Notes under the pieces: generated by a model
The model's database searches: none
Seen by the model: only the letters and a program-made list of their open reading frames with translations
Told to the model about the DNA's origin: nothing
Shown: positions 8,059-17,311 of the stretch, piece after piece
Layout of the letters: each line of letters starts with the position of its first letter
Numbering within the stretch: the first letter of the stretch is position 1
Made by a program: the position numbers and the translations under genes
NCBI GenBank assembly: GCA_900768685.1
Contig: CAAGDX010000006.1
Coordinates: 1-64,000 of the forward strand
DNA length: 64,000 bases
Direction of reading: 5' to 3'
Source: Bacteroidales bacterium
GTDB taxonomy: Bacteria; Bacteroidota; Bacteroidia; Bacteroidales; Muribaculaceae

Positions 8059-10773
8059 ATGAAATATAATTTTCCTTTTAGCACCTTTATAATTCTTGTT
8101 ACAACTTTACTTTTATGTGCGTGTACGCAAGAGAAAGTATATAAAATAGGTGTATCGCAATGTAGTCAAGATGACTGGCGAGCCAAAATGAACGAGGAAA
8201 TAAATCGTGAGATGATGTACCACGAAGATGCCATTGTGGAGATTCGTTCCGCAGACGACAGCAATGAAAAGCAGATTGCGGACATAAATTATTTTGTGGA
8301 AAATGATTTTGATATCGTGATAATAGCACCTAATGAGGCGGCAGAACTCACACCTATTGTAAAAGAGGTTTATGAAAAGGGAGTCCCCGTGATTATTTTT
8401 GACCGAAATATTATAGGAGATACATACACGGCACGAATAAGTGTTGATAATGAGGGACTTGGATGCTCAGCGGCAGACTATGCGTATCATCTTTGCGGTA
8501 AAGGAGCAAAGGCTCTGGAGATTTACGGACTTGAAGGTTCAACACCTGCCGATGAAAGACATAAAGGCTTTAATGAAGAATTTTCAAAGCACGGAGGCAA
8601 GATTCTCGCAACGGTTTTCGGCAACTGGAAAGAAGAAGATGCAGTGAGGGTAACAGATTCACTGCTTGCTATTTACGATGACGTGGATTTAATCTATGCC
8701 CATAACGACCGTATGGCTATCGGTGCATCAACTGTTGCCAAAAAATCCGGACGTGATGAGATAAAAATTATAGGTATTGACGCAGCACCGGAAGTGGGAA
8801 TAAAAGCAGTGGCAGAAGGAGTGATTGATGCCACATTCCTTTATCCTACAGAAGGTTACCGCTTAATTCAAACAGCATTGGCAATTCTTAAAGGCTACGA
8901 ATACGACAGGGAAGTGCAGATACCCTCATCGTCTGCCGTGGATTCCAGCAATGCAGACATTTTGCTCCTCCAGGACGAGGCTGTGCGTGCGGAAACCGGT
9001 AAAATGGTGATTTTGAAACAGAAAATTGATAGTTATTGGGAGCAACATTCCTCACAAACTATGCTTTTCTATTCCAGTATAGCAATTATTGTACTCCTTT
9101 GCGGTGTCATTTTCCTTATTTTGAGAAACTACTGGCAGCACCGCAGACATCAGGCTGTGTTACTTAAGAAGAACAAACTCCTTGAAGAACAGAGAGATAC
9201 GCAGAAGAAACTTAATGAAAAACTTGAAGAAGCCACACAGTCTAAACTCGTGTTTTTCACAAACGTTTCACACGACTTACGAACTCCGCTTACACTTATT
9301 GCCGAGCCTGTTTCTCAACTCGCATCCGCATCAAACCTCACGGAGCAGCAAACGGCACTGATGAGAATTGCTAACAAGAATGTGAAAATTTTGCAACGTC
9401 TTATAAATCAAATTCTTGACTTTAGAAAATACGAGAACGGCAAACTTGAATTGCATCGCACGGAAGTGGATTTCAGCAAGGCTGTTAAAGACTGGCTTGA
9501 GTCTTTCTATACTGTGGCACGCAAGAGAAATATTGATATCAAACTTGTAGAACCGGACAATAAGAATATCCGTTTGGCTATAGACGTTGAAAAAATAGAG
9601 CGAGTATTCTTTAATCTGCTTTCAAATGCCATAAAATACACTCAGCCGAATGGCAAAATCACTGTAACATATTTTTCAGATGATAATAATCTGACATTCA
9701 AGGTATCAGACACCGGAATGGGTATTGAAGAACGCGATTTGGGTAGTATATTCGAGCGATTTTATCAAGTAGATAAGGTGCACCCGAATGGGTCCGGCAT
9801 AGGATTAACACTCTGCAAGGCATTTGTGGAACTACATGGCGGTGACATTACTGTTCAAAGCGAAATCGGCAAAGGCTCCGTGTTTACGGTCGTTCTGCCT
9901 ATTGAAAGAGATGCGGAAGTTCCGGCAAATACGAATAAAAACGATATAATAGAAAACGTTGAAACAGAACTGGACTTGATAGAAACAGAGGTTGCTTTTG
10001 ACGAACAGCGTCCGCTTGTGCTGATGATAGACGACAATAAAGATATTCAGATTCTCGTTTCATCGCTTCTCAGTGACAAGTATAATGTAATAACGGCTTC
10101 CGGAGGAAAAGAAGGAATAAAGAAAGCCGTGAAATACGTTCCGGATTTGATAATTTGTGACGTGATGATGCCGGGAATAGATGGTTTGGAATGTTGCAAG
10201 AGAATAAAAAATGAGGTATCAACGTCACACATACCGGTACTTATGCTCACCGCTTGCACTATGGACGAGCAGAGAGTGCAATGCTACGATTCCGGTTGCG
10301 ATGGCTATGTTGCAAAGCCGTTTAACAGTGCGGTGTTGCTATCAAGGTGTGCAAGTTTGATAGAAAACAGAAAGAGAATAAAAGACCTTTGGCACAAAAC
10401 ACCTGCCGCCAAAGAGGCTGATGAACGAAAACCGTTGCCGAAATCAGATATCGACAATGATTTCTACAATCGTTTTCTGGATATTTTCAAACCGGAAATG
10501 GGAAATCCCGATATAAACGTAGATGCAATGGCTTCCAAAATGGGACTTGAACGTTCACAATTTTACCGCAAGATAAAGGCTCTTACGAATTATTCCCCCG
10601 TGGAACTAATCCGCAACATCAGGCTTAAGGAAGGTAGAACGCTGATTATGACAACGGACAAAACAGTGAGTGAAATAGCATACGAAATAGGTTTCTCATC
10701 ACCGGCTTATTTCACCAAGTGCTACCGAGAGTCGTTCGGTGAAACGCCCTCGGAAACAAGAGACGGAAAATAA
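8059..10773 (+). CDS. Hybrid two-component regulator with periplasmic sugar-binding sensor (fructan locus)
   Basis: Sensor kinase, receiver and DNA-binding domain in one 904-aa inner-membrane protein. I choose ATG 8059 because a signal-like hydrophobic stretch follows it and a promoter lies at 7980-8009; an upstream in-frame ATG at 7870 would add 63 residues of non-signal sequence. In order: hydrophobic signal (1-25), type I periplasmic sugar-binding domain (about 30-320), membrane helix (about 336-358), HisKA with SHDLRTP (His405), HATPase with NAIKY, DTGMGI and GSGIGL, receiver with CDVMMPG (Asp701), and AraC-type helix-turn-helix (about 815-900). B. thetaiotaomicron BT1754 has this layout and senses fructose. 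It lies between the two fructan operons, so it probably activates both. The LCAC end of the signal resembles a lipobox. Confidence 0.93.
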   Translation: MKYNFPFSTFIILVTTLLLCACTQEKVYKIGVSQCSQDDWRAKMNEEINREMMYHEDAIVEIRSADDSNEKQIADINYFVENDFDIVIIAPNEAAELTPIVKEVYEKGVPVIIFDRNIIGDTYTARISVDNEGLGCSAADYAYHLCGKGAKALEIYGLEGSTPADERHKGFNEEFSKHGGKILATVFGNWKEEDAVRVTDSLLAIYDDVDLIYAHNDRMAIGASTVAKKSGRDEIKIIGIDAAPEVGIKAVAEGVIDATFLYPTEGYRLIQTALAILKGYEYDREVQIPSSSAVDSSNADILLLQDEAVRAETGKMVILKQKIDSYWEQHSSQTMLFYSSIAIIVLLCGVIFLILRNYWQHRRHQAVLLKKNKLLEEQRDTQKKLNEKLEEATQSKLVFFTNVSHDLRTPLTLIAEPVSQLASASNLTEQQTALMRIANKNVKILQRLINQILDFRKYENGKLELHRTEVDFSKAVKDWLESFYTVARKRNIDIKLVEPDNKNIRLAIDVEKIERVFFNLLSNAIKYTQPNGKITVTYFSDDNNLTFKVSDTGMGIEERDLGSIFERFYQVDKVHPNGSGIGLTLCKAFVELHGGDITVQSEIGKGSVFTVVLPIERDAEVPANTNKNDIIENVETELDLIETEVAFDEQRPLVLMIDDNKDIQILVSSLLSDKYNVITASGGKEGIKKAVKYVPDLIICDVMMPGIDGLECCKRIKNEVSTSHIPVLMLTACTMDEQRVQCYDSGCDGYVAKPFNSAVLLSRCASLIENRKRIKDLWHKTPAAKEADERKPLPKSDIDNDFYNRFLDIFKPEMGNPDINVDAMASKMGLERSQFYRKIKALTNYSPVELIRNIRLKEGRTLIMTTDKTVSEIAYEIGFSSPAYFTKCYRESFGETPSETRDGK

Positions 10774-10791
10774 TAATTACAAATACAAACG

Positions 10792-10836
10792 AAGTGCTTG
10801 TACTACATATAAAATATGTGTATAGGCACTTTTTTA
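10792..10836 (+). terminator. Terminator after the hybrid regulator
   Basis: AAGTGC pairs with GCACTT at the base and ACATA with TATGT near the loop, with an imperfect middle, followed by six T residues. It separates the regulator gene from the SusC operon. Confidence 0.65.
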
Positions 10837-10884
10837 TCATAAAAATGCCACAATTTTTATTTCAATACAGGCGAAATCTATAAA

Positions 10885-10924
10885 TTTTGATGCAAAGAAT
10901 ATCACAAATCGTGTTTTGCATCAA
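10885..10924. promoter_or_regulatory. Candidate regulator operator upstream of susC-like gene, inverted repeat
   Basis: TTGATGCAAA (10887-10896) and TTTGCATCAA (10915-10924) form a perfect 10-bp inverted repeat with an 18-base spacer, so the half sites are 28 bases apart start to start. The left half reads TTTTGATGCA from 10885, identical to the site before the GH32 operon. The right half ends 50 bases before the -7 element at 10975. Binding by the hybrid regulator is inferred. Confidence 0.55.
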
Positions 10925-10974
10925 TATTTATATTGTCTGCAACATCATTTATATGTAATACATATTTAAGGCGG

Positions 10975-10982
10975 TAATTTTG
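10975..10982 (+). promoter_or_regulatory. Promoter -7 element of the SusCD operon
   Basis: TAATTTTG matches TAnnTTTG, 44 bases upstream of the SusC-like start codon. A clear -33 TTTG is missing, again as expected for an activated promoter. Confidence 0.55.
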
Positions 10983-11026
10983 TGGCAGAAAATTCAATTA
11001 ATCCTTAACATAAAAAACAATACAAC

Positions 11027-14000
11027 ATGAAAAAATCAATCCTAAGTACACTATTGCTTTTTTTGATAGCAATTGCAGTACAGGCACAGGACATTACAGT
11101 GCATGGGACGGTGTTATCCGCCGTGGACCAAGAGCCACTGATTGGTGCCGGTGTCATTGCGAATGTTCAAGGAGCTATAGGAACATCTACAGACCTTGAC
11201 GGAAATTTTACACTTACCGTACCCAAAAGTTCAAGTATAACCGTGTCTTACATTGGTTATAAATCGCAGACATTACCGGCTGCTGATACTATGAACATTT
11301 TGCTTGAGGAAAATTCAGCACTACTTGACGAAGTAATAGTAGTTGGTTACTCTACGCAGAAAAAAGCAGATGTGACCGGAGCTATTTCAACGGTAAATGT
11401 TGACGAACTTGCAAAGCAAAATGAAAACAACCCTATCAAAGCACTTCAAGGTAGAGTTCCGGGTATGAATATCACGGCAGACGGTAACCCGAGCGGTGCT
11501 TCTACAGTGAGAATCCGTGGTGTCGGTACTCTAAACAACAATGACCCTCTATATATTATAGACGGTGTGCCAACAAAATCCGGTATGCATGAACTCAACG
11601 GAAACGACATAGAGTCTATCCAGATTCTGAAAGATGCAGCATCCGCTTCCATATACGGTTCTCGTGCTGCAAACGGTGTGATTATCATCACCACTAAAAA
11701 AGGAAAAGACTTGCGAGTAAATTTTGATGCATCTGTAGCGGCATCCTTCTATGCAAATCGCATGAATGTTCTTAATGCAGAGGAATACGGACAGGCAATG
11801 TGGCAGGCATACGTTAATGATGGTCAAGATCCGAACACAAATGCCCTTGGCTATCACTTCAATTGGGGATATGATGCAAACGGCAATCCTGTTTTGAACA
11901 ATATTTCAATGTCTAAATACCTTGATTCAAACAATACAACGCCTGCAGGTGATACAGACTGGTTTGATGAAACAACACGCACCGGTATTATTCAAAACTA
12001 TAATTTCTCCGTTTCCGGAAGCACGGAAAAGACTTCTTCTTTCTTTTCTCTGGGTTATTATAAAAATCTCGGTATTATTAAATATTCAGATTTTGACCGT
12101 ATTTCAGCACGTATGAACACTGAATACAAACCTATTGAAAATCGCCTTACAATAGGTGAACATTTCACTCTCAACCGTTCAACTGAAGTTCAAGCACCGG
12201 GTGGATTTATGCAAAACGTTTTGCAGTTTAACCCGTCACTTCCGGTTTATACGGAATCCGGTGAATTTGCAGGTCCTGTAGGAGGTTATCCGGATCGTGA
12301 AAATCCGCTTGCCAGACTTTATCGTAACAGAGATAACAGATACACATACTGGAGAATGTTTGGTGACGTTTATGCAAATCTTGATTTAGGTAAAGGACTT
12401 AGTGTAAAGACAACATTCGGTCTTGACTATTCGCAGAAAAAACAGCGTATTTTTACTTATCCTATCACAGAAGGTACTATGGCGAATGCTACAAATGCCG
12501 TTGAAGCCAAGCAAGAACACTGGACACGCTGGATGTGGAACGCAGTTGCTTCATACAATAAAGATTTTGGCAAAAACCATATTGATGCTCTTGTAGGTAT
12601 GGAGCTTATCCGTGAAGATTCCGAATGGTTCTCCGGCTATAAAGAAGATTTTTCTATTCTTAATCCTGACTATATGTGGCCCAATGCCGGTACAGGCACC
12701 GCAATGGCATACGGTTCTGCAGAAGGCTACTCTCTCGTTTCATTCTTTGGTAAATTAAACTATACATACGATTCAAGATACCTTGCAAGTGTGACAGTAC
12801 GCCATGACGGTTCTTCACGTTTCGGTAAAAACAACCGCTATGCAACATTCCCGTCTGTTTCTCTTGGTTGGAGAATGAACAATGAGGAATTTATGAAGGA
12901 TATTCTTTGGATTAGCGAGCTCAAACCACGTGCTTCTTGGGGTCAGACAGGTAACCAGGAAATTTCAAACGTGGCAAGATATTCAATATACGTTCCTCAG
13001 TATTCCGGAGACGTATGGGGTGGCGGTGGCTACGGCACATCATACGATATTGCAGGAACTAATGGCGGTTCTAATCTCCAGTCCGGTTTTAAACGCAACC
13101 AAATCGGTAACCCGGATATCAAATGGGAAACAACAACTCAGTTTAATGTGGGTGTTGACTTTGGATTTATGCAAAACAGACTTTATGGTTCTCTTGACTG
13201 GTATAACAAAAAAACGACAGATATACTTGTTCAGATGGTAGGTATTGCCGCAATGGGTGAGGGAACTACACAGTGGATAAATGCCGGTGAAATGAAAAAT
13301 AACGGTCTTGAACTTAATATCGGATGGCGTGACCATACATCATGGGGGCTTTCTTACGAAATCTCAGGAAATATTTCCACTTACACCAACGAAATTACTG
13401 CTTTGCCTACAACAGTAGCTGCTAACGGTACTTTTGGAGGAAACGGCGTTGAAAGCGTAATAGGTCATCCAATGGGGGCACAGGTCGGTTACATTGCAGA
13501 CGGAATTTTCCGTTCACAGGATGAAGTTGACAATCATGCATACCAGGAAGGTGCCGGTGTAGGCCGTATCCGCTGGCGTGATATTGATGGTGACGGCAGA
13601 ATTACGGAAAAAGACCAAACATGGATTTATGACCCGACACCTGCATTTACTTATGGTCTGAACGTTTATCTGCAATACAAAAACTGGGACTTCACAATGT
13701 TCTGGCAAGGGGTACAAGACGTTGATGTTATCAGTGACCTTAAGAAAGAAACAGACCTTTGGAGCGGACTTAATATAGGTTTTCTCAACAAGGGTGACAG
13801 ACTTCTTGATGCTTGGACTCCACAAAATCCAAACTCATCAATTCCTGCACTTTCAAGAACTGACGTTAACAATGAAAAACGTGTTTCCACATATTTTGTA
13901 GAAGATGGTTCTTACCTTAAACTGCGTAATATTCAACTTGGATACGTTTTCCCGAAATCAATTACGGAAAAACTTTGCATGCAGAAACTCAGAGCTTACA

Positions 14001-14122
14001 TAAGCGCTCAAAACTTGCTTACAATAAAGAGCGGTGATTTTACCGGTGTTGACCCGGAAAACCCGAACTACGGCTACCCGATTCCTGTAAATGTAACATT
14101 CGGTATAAACGTAAACTTTTAA
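11027..14122 (+). CDS. SusC-like TonB-dependent outer-membrane transporter (fructan locus)
   Basis: A 1031-aa outer-membrane protein with signal peptide (1-20, ending AVQAQ). A carboxypeptidase-regulatory-like beta domain follows (about 22-105), then the SusC-type segment VIVVGYSTQKKADVTGAIS, the plug domain with VRIRGVGTLNNNDPLYIIDGVP, and a beta-barrel ending in an aromatic residue (NVNF), as BAM substrates do. It would import fructo-oligosaccharides into the periplasm using TonB energy, with the SusD-like protein as lid. It is first gene of the rightward operon and 32 bases ahead of susD. Length and features are normal for the family. Confidence 0.95.
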   Translation: MKKSILSTLLLFLIAIAVQAQDITVHGTVLSAVDQEPLIGAGVIANVQGAIGTSTDLDGNFTLTVPKSSSITVSYIGYKSQTLPAADTMNILLEENSALLDEVIVVGYSTQKKADVTGAISTVNVDELAKQNENNPIKALQGRVPGMNITADGNPSGASTVRIRGVGTLNNNDPLYIIDGVPTKSGMHELNGNDIESIQILKDAASASIYGSRAANGVIIITTKKGKDLRVNFDASVAASFYANRMNVLNAEEYGQAMWQAYVNDGQDPNTNALGYHFNWGYDANGNPVLNNISMSKYLDSNNTTPAGDTDWFDETTRTGIIQNYNFSVSGSTEKTSSFFSLGYYKNLGIIKYSDFDRISARMNTEYKPIENRLTIGEHFTLNRSTEVQAPGGFMQNVLQFNPSLPVYTESGEFAGPVGGYPDRENPLARLYRNRDNRYTYWRMFGDVYANLDLGKGLSVKTTFGLDYSQKKQRIFTYPITEGTMANATNAVEAKQEHWTRWMWNAVASYNKDFGKNHIDALVGMELIREDSEWFSGYKEDFSILNPDYMWPNAGTGTAMAYGSAEGYSLVSFFGKLNYTYDSRYLASVTVRHDGSSRFGKNNRYATFPSVSLGWRMNNEEFMKDILWISELKPRASWGQTGNQEISNVARYSIYVPQYSGDVWGGGGYGTSYDIAGTNGGSNLQSGFKRNQIGNPDIKWETTTQFNVGVDFGFMQNRLYGSLDWYNKKTTDILVQMVGIAAMGEGTTQWINAGEMKNNGLELNIGWRDHTSWGLSYEISGNISTYTNEITALPTTVAANGTFGGNGVESVIGHPMGAQVGYIADGIFRSQDEVDNHAYQEGAGVGRIRWRDIDGDGRITEKDQTWIYDPTPAFTYGLNVYLQYKNWDFTMFWQGVQDVDVISDLKKETDLWSGLNIGFLNKGDRLLDAWTPQNPNSSIPALSRTDVNNEKRVSTYFVEDGSYLKLRNIQLGYVFPKSITEKLCMQKLRAYISAQNLLTIKSGDFTGVDPENPNYGYPIPVNVTFGINVNF

Positions 14123-14154
14123 TATTAAACCATAATTCTTAAATTCAAGAAAAT

Positions 14155-15888
14155 ATGAAAAAACTATTATATACAGCAGCAATAGCACTTTCAATGACAA
14201 TGGCAAGCTGCGATGATTTCCTTGACGAACAAGTGCCACAGGGTACTCTGGACGAGGAACAATTGATGCAAGCGGAAAATGTTGATAACCTTGTTATTTC
14301 CGCTTATGCAATATGGATTTCCGGTGAAGATATTAATTCTTCTTTCTCTCTCTGGAACTTTGACGTTCGCTCCGACGATGCGTATAAAGGAGGTAATGGT
14401 ACGGAAGACGGTGATGTTTTCCACGCAATAGAAATCTCACAAGGCGTGATGACAACAGCATGGAATCTTTCAAGTATCTGGGAACGCCTTTACAATGCTA
14501 TTTCTCGCTCTAATACGGCACTTGAACTCCTTGAAAAAATGGACGAGAAAGCATATCCGAATAGGAATAAGCGTATTGCAGAAATGAGATTCCTTCGTGG
14601 CCACGGACATTTCCTTCTCAAGCAATTATTCAAAAACATCGTTTTTGCAAATGAGCCGGGACTTTCTCCTGATGAATATAACAACCTCACAAACACTAAA
14701 TACAGCAATGATGAAGGTTGGGCACAAATTGCAACGGATTTTGAATATGCTTTCAATAATCTTCCTGATAAACAAGTGGAGAAAGGACGACCAACAAAGG
14801 CTGCAGCAGCTGCTTATCTGGCAAAGACGTATCTCTACAAGGCTTACCGCCAAGACAATGCAAACTCTCATCAGGTAACTTCAATCAATGCAGATGACCT
14901 TAAGCAGGTGGTTAAATACACAGAGGCTTCCATAATGAACGCAGGTGGATATGGTCTTGAAAGTGATTTTCATAACAATTTCCGTCCTGAGCCACAGTAT
15001 GAAAACGGAGTGGAATCTCTTTGGGCTATGCAGTACTCTATGAACGATGGTTCCAAGTACGGAAACTGTAACTGGGCATTTGGTCTTATAGTACCAAATA
15101 TCCCCGGTGTTACAGATGGTGGATGTGACTTCTATAAGCCGAGTCAAAACCTTGTAAACTCATTTAAAACAGATGCAGACGGACATCCATTATTTGATAC
15201 GTTTAACAATTCCGACTATGATATGACAAAGGATTATGCAGATCCTCGTTTATTCCTCACAGTGGGTATTCCGGGACTTCCTTACGAATTTAATCCAAAA
15301 TATATCATGGATAAGAGTGCTACATGGAGCCGTTCAAACGGTCTTTACGGTTACAATGTAACTCTTAAGCACAATGTTGACCCGGATGGTGATTATCTTG
15401 TTAAAAACGGTCTTTGGGCAAGTCCGATGAACCATATAGTTCTTCGCTACTCAGACGTGATGCTTATGCGTGCGGAGGCACTCATTCAACTTAATGACGG
15501 AAGAATCCAGGAAGCAGTAAATCTTATCAATCAGATTCGTAACCGTGCTCGCCAGAGCCTTACAGTGATTTCAAATTACGAATCAGACTACGGTGTACAT
15601 TTTAATGTCCGTCCTTACACAGGAACGTATTCACAAGAAGAAGCTCTTAAGATGCTCAAATTTGAACGTCGTGTGGAACTTGCTATGGAAAGTGACCGCT
15701 TCTTTGACCTTGTTCGTTGGGGCGAAGCCGAACAGGTGCTAAACAAATATTATGCAGAAGAAGCTGCTAAATGTACTATCTATTCAAATGCTCACTTCAC
15801 AGCAGACAAAAACGAATATCTGCCTATCCCATTTGCACAAATCAGTGCAAGTAACGGAAACTACAAGCAGAATATCGGTGGTTGGTAA
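14155..15888 (+). CDS. SusD-like surface glycan-binding lipoprotein (fructan locus)
   Basis: A 577-aa lipoprotein with signal and lipobox MASC (Cys19), followed by acidic residues (DDFLDE) that serve as a surface export signal in Bacteroidota. The body shows the alpha-helical TPR-like SusD architecture, and the C-terminal RagB/SusD region includes FERRVELAMESDRFFDLVRWG and YLPIPFAQI. It pairs with the SusC-like transporter just upstream and would capture fructan oligosaccharides at the cell surface. It is co-transcribed with its neighbours (28-base gap to the next gene). Confidence 0.95.
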   Translation: MKKLLYTAAIALSMTMASCDDFLDEQVPQGTLDEEQLMQAENVDNLVISAYAIWISGEDINSSFSLWNFDVRSDDAYKGGNGTEDGDVFHAIEISQGVMTTAWNLSSIWERLYNAISRSNTALELLEKMDEKAYPNRNKRIAEMRFLRGHGHFLLKQLFKNIVFANEPGLSPDEYNNLTNTKYSNDEGWAQIATDFEYAFNNLPDKQVEKGRPTKAAAAAYLAKTYLYKAYRQDNANSHQVTSINADDLKQVVKYTEASIMNAGGYGLESDFHNNFRPEPQYENGVESLWAMQYSMNDGSKYGNCNWAFGLIVPNIPGVTDGGCDFYKPSQNLVNSFKTDADGHPLFDTFNNSDYDMTKDYADPRLFLTVGIPGLPYEFNPKYIMDKSATWSRSNGLYGYNVTLKHNVDPDGDYLVKNGLWASPMNHIVLRYSDVMLMRAEALIQLNDGRIQEAVNLINQIRNRARQSLTVISNYESDYGVHFNVRPYTGTYSQEEALKMLKFERRVELAMESDRFFDLVRWGEAEQVLNKYYAEEAAKCTIYSNAHFTADKNEYLPIPFAQISASNGNYKQNIGGW

Positions 15889-15916
15889 TTTATAATAATC
15901 CTTAAGATTAATCACA

Positions 15917-17293
15917 ATGAAAACAATATATAAGAATCTCTTGATGATAGCGGCAATTATCCTTGCCGGAGTATCATTTTCAAGTTGTGACGATGACAAT
16001 GTGTCAAATTTAAGACTTGACGGCAGCACGGAAATAGAATCCTTCAAACTGGGCGGGTATTCCGGTGAAATAGACTATGCTGCAAAAACAATATTTGTAG
16101 GAGTGCCCGTTGATTGCGACCTTACGGATATCGTGGTTAGTGAAATATCTCTGGGGCAAGGTGCTTCCGCTGATATTGCAGTTGGTGAACACATCAATTG
16201 CTCTGTTCCTCGCACTATCACGGTTTCGAACGGTGATGTATTCACAAAGTGGACACTCACGGCAAAACACGATGATGTGCAATTCCTTACAGCTATGCTT
16301 GACGGACAATATAGCGGTACTATTGACAATGCAGAACGCACAATTATGTTCTTCGTTCCCCTCACTGCAGATGTGACTGCTATGACAATCAGCTATACAC
16401 TTAACGAAGGTGCTACGGCAGTACCTGAATCCGGTAGCACAATAGATTTTACAAATCCGGTTAAAATCACTGCTTCTTATCGTACTGCTACAATTGATTA
16501 CACAGTCACTGTGATTAAAGATGAAATGTCACAAGAGCCTAAAGCATTTGTGGGCAATGCAGACAATGTAGAAAGCCTTGGCGCTGAAGCAAAAGCCGCA
16601 GCTCAATGGATGATTGCAAACGTTCCGAATGTGGAATATGTACCAATTAGCGGTATTATGGATGGTAGCGTTAAGCTCAACAAGTACAAAATGATTTGGT
16701 GTCACTTGGACTTTACGGGTTGGCCAAGCTATATGTGGGATTCTCGTGACCAATTCAATGACTACTACATCAAGGGTGGTAATATTCTCGCTTCACGTGA
16801 TGGTGCAAGATATATCAACGACGTTTGGCGTATTGCAAAAGACCAGCAGAGTCCTAACAATATGTTTGGAGGTGACGTTTATGAAACTCTTGAAAATGAC
16901 CTTGGCTTTACAGTGACAGGAAATGAAACTCATCCGATTTACGACGGCTTGACACCTGATGAAAACGGCAGAATACTTCTTGTTTCCAAAGGTTGTACAA
17001 ACTCAAACCGCACACTCCAGTGGGTTGTGGACTGGGATGCATACGGAAGCATGGAAGTATGGCAGGAAAAAACAGGTGCTAAAGCTATTGGTAGCACGCA
17101 CGACTATGATTACAATCGTGTCACTATTGCAGAATTTGAACCAAGAGCAATCCTTGACGGCTATCAGAGCGGAACTGTAATCACTATCGGTACTCCGGGA
17201 TTTGAATGGTATATATCAAACGGCAAAACAAACGAGTATAGCGATAATATGGTGAAACTCACTAAAAATGCTATTAATTACCTTTGTAAATAA
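15917..17293 (+). CDS. Surface glycan-binding lipoprotein, DUF4960-like (fructan locus)
   Basis: A 458-aa lipoprotein with Cys24 in SSCDDDN, an acidic surface-export context. Residues 30-205 look like two Ig-like beta domains, each beginning with a LGGYSGEIDYAAKTI or DGQYSGTIDNAERTI type motif (an evident internal repeat). The C-terminal half (about 210-458) resembles DUF4960 and is rich in exposed Trp and Tyr. Proteins at this position in fructan loci, as in the B. thetaiotaomicron levan locus, bind the polysaccharide at the surface. I recognise no catalytic motif. The binding role is inferred from position and architecture. Confidence 0.82.
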   Translation: MKTIYKNLLMIAAIILAGVSFSSCDDDNVSNLRLDGSTEIESFKLGGYSGEIDYAAKTIFVGVPVDCDLTDIVVSEISLGQGASADIAVGEHINCSVPRTITVSNGDVFTKWTLTAKHDDVQFLTAMLDGQYSGTIDNAERTIMFFVPLTADVTAMTISYTLNEGATAVPESGSTIDFTNPVKITASYRTATIDYTVTVIKDEMSQEPKAFVGNADNVESLGAEAKAAAQWMIANVPNVEYVPISGIMDGSVKLNKYKMIWCHLDFTGWPSYMWDSRDQFNDYYIKGGNILASRDGARYINDVWRIAKDQQSPNNMFGGDVYETLENDLGFTVTGNETHPIYDGLTPDENGRILLVSKGCTNSNRTLQWVVDWDAYGSMEVWQEKTGAKAIGSTHDYDYNRVTIAEFEPRAILDGYQSGTVITIGTPGFEWYISNGKTNEYSDNMVKLTKNAINYLCK

Positions 17294-17311
17294 TCATAAT
17301 AAAGAATTATC

